From Lycium barbarum (Eukaryota; Streptophyta; Magnoliopsida; Solanales; Solanaceae), in NCBI RefSeq assembly GCF_019175385.1, contig NC_083337.1, positions 46,166,938 to 46,230,937 on the forward strand: DNA of 64,000 nt, in the 5' to 3' direction. Position numbers and translations under genes: made by a program. Below the pieces are notes generated by a model. It was not told the DNA's origin. It worked only from the letters and a program-made list of their open reading frames with translations, and made no database searches. Every line of letters starts with the position of its first letter. Position 1 is the first letter of the stretch. Shown here piece by piece: positions 58,085-64,000 of this stretch.

Positions 58085-59180
58085 TGTTAACACCTAAGTT
58101 TTGACCTCCCGTAATTTATTTTAAGTGCTCGGAGTCCTTGGGTAATAAATAAAATGAGATGCGCATCCTAATGGGTCTAGGTAATTTTGTATGAAATTAT
58201 TTGAGATAATATTTCACCCTTTTGATTGACAAGGAAATCTCCAAGGTATTTTAAATTTTTGTGGAAATTAATGATATTCAGGGAATATTTTTTATTGAAA
58301 TTAATCAAAGGGCAAAAACCCTTTTGGATAATTATTTTCTTAATTAATTAAATCAAGAAAAATTAGATTAATGAGTAATTTTATTCCATTTTTAGTGTCC
58401 AAGGCACTTTGAGTAATTAAAAGAATTGACAATTTTACCCCTTAAATCTTGATTTTGTGTGTGTTGGCGTAGTTGCTTAATTGGTAAATTATCTGGTTAG
58501 TTAATTTAAGACCAGTATCAGTAAAATTATTTTAAATGAGTCGTGTTAAGTCCTAATAGACTAATAATTAGTTTTATTTTTTATTTTTTTCCCCGACCCT
58601 CCAAACATATATATACACACCATGTATATAGCAATATACATGGTGCGTATAAATATGTATATATATATATATATATATACACCAAGCCCAACATTTTTAA
58701 AATAAAAGGACCAGGCCCAATCCAATATGGACCAAGACCCGGTCCATTAGCAGCTAAAAGAGAGGGAGTAATACTCATCTCCTTCATTTTCAATTGAGAC
58801 CCTGGGGGTCTTTTAGCAAAAAGAGAAGAGAGGAGGCAGCTAGGGGTAAAACCTTAGCGCCACCCTACTGTTCCTCCAACTACCCCGCCTCTTCTGGCCT
58901 TCTCCCATCGTATAGTTGAGTAGGTGGCATGAGAAAGAGGACGAAGCATTAATGGCTTCTTCCTTGTCTCCATAAAATCCGACCAAACATGCCCTTAAAG
59001 GTACAAACCCCCCTCCCTTTTATATTTTTCGTCATTATTACAGTGTTAAATCATTGTGAACCGTTAATTTTGGTTTCTATCTTGAATTTGGACCGCGTAT
59101 TGGGTTTTTGAGTGAGGACTTGTGTAAAACTACAAGCCCCATATCGATGGCTGGGATTCTAAGAGGTGTTCTGGGGTTTC

Positions 59181-59189
59181 TATAAATAG
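59181..59189 (+). promoter_or_regulatory. TATA box of K LTR
   Basis: TATAAATAG, preceded by GGGGTTTC and followed by a leader-like region, about 1.1 kb from the LTR start. Confidence 0.55.
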
Positions 59190-59929
59190 AAACCCCCATT
59201 TGTTCGAGAAAAGAGGTTGGAAACCAAAAAGAGGCTGAAAATTACTATTTTTATGTCTTAAGAGTTCCATCAGTCAAAAATTTTAGTTTTAACCTAAGGG
59301 TTTCAGTTTTCTAGTTCTAAAATTTCATCTTTCATTTGTTTGTGTGGTGTTGGTGGCATGAGTTTGTCATTGGAAGCACAAAAGCCTCCAAGTCCATCGT
59401 TTGACCCTGGTTGCACTCACAAAAGGTAAAAACCTTTTAGTTTATTTCTTTTCATTTCTCTTTAATATTAAGTTATGCTTAGTTAATGTGATTATGTGTG
59501 GTTTAGGGTGAAGTTTAAGTTAATGTGCTAGTTTATTGCCTTCCGTTTTAGATTCTTGTTTATATTATGCTTAGTTAATATGATTATGTGTGGTTTAGGA
59601 TAAAAATTTAAGTTAATGTGCTATGTTATTGTCTTCTCTTTTTAGATTCTGTCTATATTAGGCTTATTTAAAGTGCTTTATGTGAGGGTCTGGGATGTAG
59701 TTTAAGTTAATGTATTTGCTTGATGTGTGTTATAAGTCTTGTGTTTTAAATGGAGGTCAAAGTAGGTCTGTTAAATATCATGAGGAGTCTAGTCCTACGT
59801 GTCCCATGTGATAGGCTTGGCTCAGCAGGTTAGTTTGAAGTCACAGGCTCTTTGAGTGATTTACTTGCCTTATGTTCTTGTTTGTTGTTCATTTGGAGGT
59901 GCTTGGTCTAAATATCAACTAAGGAAGGG

Positions 59930-60320
59930 GTCAAGTGGTCTGTTTGAAGTGAAGTGTCTGATCTGGTGTTGGATAATCCTACAATCATGTGTTAGTTGGA
60001 AGGTTTTTTTTTTTTTTGAAGTCTTGTTATGAAGGGACCTAGTCTTGTTATTGTTTGTCCTACTTGATCACGTGTTAGTTGGGAAGTTTGAAGTCTTGAA
60101 CCTAGTCTGGTTATTGTTTGTCCTACCCGATCATGTATTTTTTTTTTTTGTGGAAGTTAGAAGTCTAATAGGAACTAGACTTAGTCAGACCATCATTTGT
60201 TCTATTTAATCATGTTGTTTGTTGGAGTGTTGATATGCCTTAGACCTAGCTTGATCATGTTTGTCCTATCTAGTGATGTTTTGATTCTAAAAGAGTGAAG
60301 GCTTACTGTGTTTTTTTTTT
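59930..60320 (+). repeat. Irregular repeats with T tracts in K LTR
   Basis: Three or four diverged units of roughly 90 bp share ATTGTTTGTCCTAC, GATCATGT and a T run of 10-15. Confidence 0.6.
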
Positions 60321-60651
60321 TTTTGGTATTTATGTTGTTCTACTTGGTAACATGCTTGGCCCTAAGGGTGTTGTTGGTTTCAAGGGAATTAAATGCCTAT
60401 GTTTGGTCTGATCTCTGTTTACTTCCTCTAAGTCATACTTACTTGATAGAAAACTTGGCACTTTGGGTCACATTAATGTATGTTGAAATAAAGGTCCTAA
60501 AAGGCAATTCTGGAAGGGGAAGGGATTTAAACTTGATCAAGGTATTCCATTTAGCTTGCCTCTGTCTGATTGTCCTGCTTATGGTAAGTGTGGGAATTTA
60601 CTGAACCTATCTCTGAGTAAGACCTGTAGAGTATGTAGTTGGGATGTGTTG

Positions 60652-63020
60652 TGTAGCTTCCCCTTTGGTAGGATGCCACTTACGAAACAAAAGCTAATTT
60701 CACACTTACAACATTCAGAAGAAATTTATACCAAAAGATATTCACAATAATTCGGTGGCGGTAATAGGCCCATACGAAAAAGGTTTAAAAGTGCGACATT
60801 TTCTTTTTCTTCTTAACAATACACTTCGTAACATCCCTGAAAGAAATAAAATATCATAGTATCAATTAAATATGGTAGCACCCTTCTTGAATAATCAAAA
60901 TATGAGATTATATTTTCCATTCAGCACCATTGCAGGTCATATTATACACGAATTTCAAACCTGTGAATACCAAAGGAAAACTAGTCTCCTCCTTGGTACA
61001 TAATTACAAGACAAACTGTAAATTTACTACATGCCATGACTTGAGTTAAAGCACACCCTAAAATAGAAAAACTAGTCACCGAGTTCAAGTTACAAGCTTA
61101 TGGTCTTGTGGTCCAACAAGCCTCCAAAATTACATACATAAGTGTGACATATGGATCATGTACAAGTTCCAAAATTTTACAAGACCTAGGTGCATATGCA
61201 AATGTGATCTTCACTAAAGCTCCCAAAAAGTCTACTCCAAATGGCCATCTTCAAATCTCTTCCCGTACATTACCTACGATAGAAAACAACTATCGCTAAG
61301 AATAAAGCTTAGTGGCGTATAAACTTTGGGCTTGGAGCCATTAGATTCTCCAATTCCCTTATCCTTCATAGATAGCTCAATAAGATAATAATAAATCAAG
61401 TATACAAGTATATCAAAGTATCAAATATAAAACCTTGAAGAATTTTCAAATGTCGAAATCAATATTCGAAGGCTCAAGTGTCAAGAAAGCTTATAAATCA
61501 ATTCAATAGAGTTTGTCAGATAACCAAAGTTCACCCAATATGTACGTCACGCCATCACACCAAGCATAATCAATATCAAGATGGACTGAAGCCCCAAATC
61601 AAGTAGGGTCGTCACCGAATAATCAAGAGAATCAAGAGCCATGTTAAAAGTGTCTTTCCACTCATACTCGAAAATGGACAAAAGTCAATCATCAAGACAA
61701 AATGTAAATCCAAAGTCAAGATGGGCCAGATCTGAATCAAGAGGCATATCGATATCGGTGAAAAATTCACTGCAACAAGAAGGACAAAGTCCCAACAAGA
61801 ATGCAAAATGATCAAGTAATTCGTACAAGTGGGCGATTTAGCGAATATTTTGCAATACTTGAGATAATAGCCATACAATGATATAAGATGAAGAGAAAGG
61901 AAACAGCACATCAAGATACTTCAAAAATTCCAGAAAATAAATATATTCCAAGTTCAAATTTATACACAAACCTTGGTGTTTTACCACACAACAAGTTCTA
62001 CCATAACTCGAGGAGTTCAAATCGTCTACGTCATAGACCAACCAAAGTCCACTTCGTCAAACAATTCCTCTTAGCTTGTTCAAGAGTATATATACGTTAA
62101 ATTCATAATCAAATATCTATTTAAGTTCCATGGTTTCAGCACGTCGAAACTAAACATGATATCAGTGAAAATCACCCTAAACTATCAAAATAGAAATTCT
62201 GGACAGTGCTACTGTCTTGTATTGTAGCTCAGTTTCAAAGGGGTGAACAACAAAAATAGACTTTGTGGCCTTAATGAAAGTTATAGATATATGTCTTGGG
62301 GTTTCAAAGAAATTTAAATCACTCCTATAGCAGTTTTTACAAAAATATATGCTCAAAATACAAACAGTAGTACATGTAGGGTTTGCAAAACAGAAATCTG
62401 GGCAGCACCTGCGTTGTACTTCATCACCCCTTTTCCAGTAAATAAAAGCAAAAATAGGTTTTTGAGCCTGAACGAAAGTTGTAGGGATATGAAATATCTT
62501 TCTATAACATCTTGGATCACTTAAAACTAAATTTTATACAAGGAATTATGCTGAAAACACTAACAGCTATCCCGTTTAAAAACGGGTTTTGTAACTTACC
62601 TCAATAGTGTGGAGTAGTTTATGGCTCAACCAAAACAAGTCTTGATGATTGATTTAGAGGATGAATATTATGAGAGGAGAGAAGCTTTGGGGTTTTATTT
62701 TGGTGGAGGAAACGAAATATGAAGAGGAGGTGGAGAGGATATGAGCTAAAGGTAATATATTTACCTTTGGATAACTACAATTTTTTTTTTTTGGATAACT
62801 ACAAAAAGGGACTGCCCTAAATACATAAATATCTAATCCATTTAATAATTTACTAATATAATAATAGGAGTATGTTACATAACTACACCATGACACTTAA
62901 AACAAGTTTCAAATATCGCCAAGTTCATGTTCAGAAAGTGCGAAGTAAAATATACCCTTACTATCAAGATATGGTCAATCAAAAATCAAGAGTTAGTTTA
63001 AAAAAAATTGGGGTGTTACA
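60652..63020 (-). mobile_element. Element J: probable solo LTR in K LTR
   Basis: 2369 bp from TGTAGCTTCC to GGGTGTTACA, flanked by TGTTG (60647-60651 and 63021-63025). The minus-strand start TGTAACACCCC resembles Tekay-like starts. Donor-like GAGGTAAG at 62599. No coding and no primer site is seen inside. The left edge is less certain because the TSD is low in complexity and no second copy is available. Confidence 0.6.
62187..62575 (-). repeat. Diverged ~190-bp tandem duplication in J
   Basis: Two copies (about 62187-62370 and 62371-62575) share CAGAAAT/CTGG-CAG, AAAAATAG, GAAAGTT-TAG, ATATG, ATCACT and ACAAAAA-type words in order. Confidence 0.7.
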
Positions 63021-63025
63021 TGTTG

Positions 63026-64000
63026 AGTCTAAAAGGTGTCTAAGGTTGCTATAATAAGTTGGGTTCAGGGCAGTTCTAAGATGGTCTAGGTTTTAGGAAA
63101 AAAATGGACAATCACTTAGTTTTAACAGTCTTGTCAAGCAGTAATTGTCATTTTTTGCCTTAACCAACAATGAGATGTATCTACTCTGATAAAAATGGCA
63201 TAAAAAGAAGGGTTTAAAGATTGGTAGTTTGACAAGAAGTGTGTGTACATGTGTGAGTCTGTTTGGTCCATCATGTATAGAAATTGTCCATAGATCATGT
63301 TTGTCTGAAGAAAAGATTTATTTTGGGGACTGACCACCTAGTTATGCTAATTGTAAAGATAAAGGATAAGAGGAGGAAGGGTAATGAGAACCTTGACATA
63401 AGTTTTTGCTCATGCTGTTTTTGTGTGGCTTCCCTAGATTATTCCCGTATTTTCCTCTTAATATTATGAACTAAGATCTTTTTTAGAGTAATGATAAGGA
63501 CAGAATAAGGGATTGAAGTCTATTGCTCTTTCTTTCTGTGTGGTTTGATCCTGATGGAAAGGGAAATGTGTGTTCTCTATCTTTCGAAATATAATGTGGT
63601 TAAGAACAAAGACCTTTTCATGATCATAGTTTCAGTTTGAAGTTGTTAGGGAGAACTAGTTTGTTATTGTTTGCTATGTGTTTATGGTGTGTCTGTTCTC
63701 AGTACATCATATTTGGACCTGGCAACAAAGGTTTTTCTTTTAAAATCTGGTGACAGTCTTCCTGAATCAACTAGCTTGTTACTGTTCGCTATGTGTTTAT
63801 AAGGGGTCTGTTCCTAGTACTCATAGTTGAATTTGGTAATAAAGGTCTTTAAAATCTAGACATCAGTCCCATGAGTCCATTAGGGAAGTTCTGTGATAGA
63901 GTTAAGTTGTTCTAGATCATCCCATGACCCTTAGTGGTGTCACTGGGGTATGAGAGAAAGCTCATAGAGGGAAGGAAAGAGGTTTTGGGAGAGTGAAAGG
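63026..64000 (+). repeat. K LTR, piece 2 (continues past the window)
   Basis: Sequence in the same style as 59450-60640. Two copies of CTAGTTTGTTATTGTTTGCT / CTAGCTTGTTACTGTTCGCT with GTCTGTTC (about 63655-63720 and 63768-63830) form an approximate 115-bp repeat. No gene seen. Confidence 0.55.

Larger units (their letters stand above)
58085..60651 (+). repeat. K LTR, piece 1
   Basis: Starts TGTTAACACCTAAG immediately after a purine tract. TATAAATAG at 59181-59189 gives a plausible promoter, and a donor-like CAAAAGGTAAAAACC lies at about 59425. A TA microsatellite is near 58655-58679. Irregular repeats with long T runs occur at about 59930-60320. The end is not in the window. The 98-aa ORF at 60308 has no domain. 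Confidence 0.7.

Noticed and set aside
60308..60604. 98-aa hydrophobic ORF
   Set aside because: Starts in a T tract inside the K LTR; hydrophobic because of T-rich codons; no homolog recognised.

Overview
This is plant nuclear DNA made almost entirely of LTR retrotransposons. The coding remnants carry the plant chromovirus order gag, protease, RT, RNase H, integrase, with a chromodomain-like C-terminus, and primer sites match plant initiator-Met tRNA. I infer a eudicot, most likely Solanaceae, from the general look of the Tekay/Del-like families; the sequence alone does not prove this. I found no host gene, tRNA, rRNA, CRISPR array or bacterial feature.

The window is a nested stack that can be ordered by 5-bp target-site duplications (TSDs). 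Letters A-K are mine. K (Tat/Ogre-like, +) is the oldest host: a broken pol end at 54936-55381, a 3' untranslated region with a 34-bp minisatellite, and an LTR from 58085. J (minus, probable solo LTR, 60652-63020) lies in the K LTR. D (minus; 49363-54930 visible) lies in K pol. G (minus LTR; 3178-3225 plus 47349-49362) lies in a D LTR. G was hit by E (+; LTR end 2017-3177), which was hit by F (minus; 1-2016), and by C (+; 3226-47343, TSD ATAGG). C carries H in its gag (+; 6055-15912, TSD CTCAG), a solo LTR I (minus; 22542-25099, TSD GCATG) and B (minus; 26050-47204, TSD TAAGA). B carries A (+; 28383-39744, TSD TCTAT). The longest chain is K>D>G>C>B>A, six levels.

A is the only apparently intact element: two 3079-bp LTRs with about five differences, primer site, polypurine tract and one 1639-codon gag-pol. 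H and C have gag-pol broken by many stops and frameshifts. B and D have LTRs, primer site, leader and polypurine tract but no gag-pol (LARD-like), so they would have depended on proteins from relatives such as A, C or H.

The most interesting signals are shared by families whose LTRs otherwise look different. They are: (1) a 47-58 nt exon-like block bounded by AG and GTATGT-type sites, preceded by a separate donor and followed by an acceptor at the gag ATG, suggesting a two-intron leader; (2) three consecutive hairpins late in the LTR with compensatory base changes; (3) a covarying leader hairpin shared by coding and non-coding elements, a candidate packaging signal; (4) palindromes with core ACGGNCCGT clustered in the U3 of four families; (5) a palindrome next to the polypurine tract. 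I worked by eye, so divergence values are approximate.
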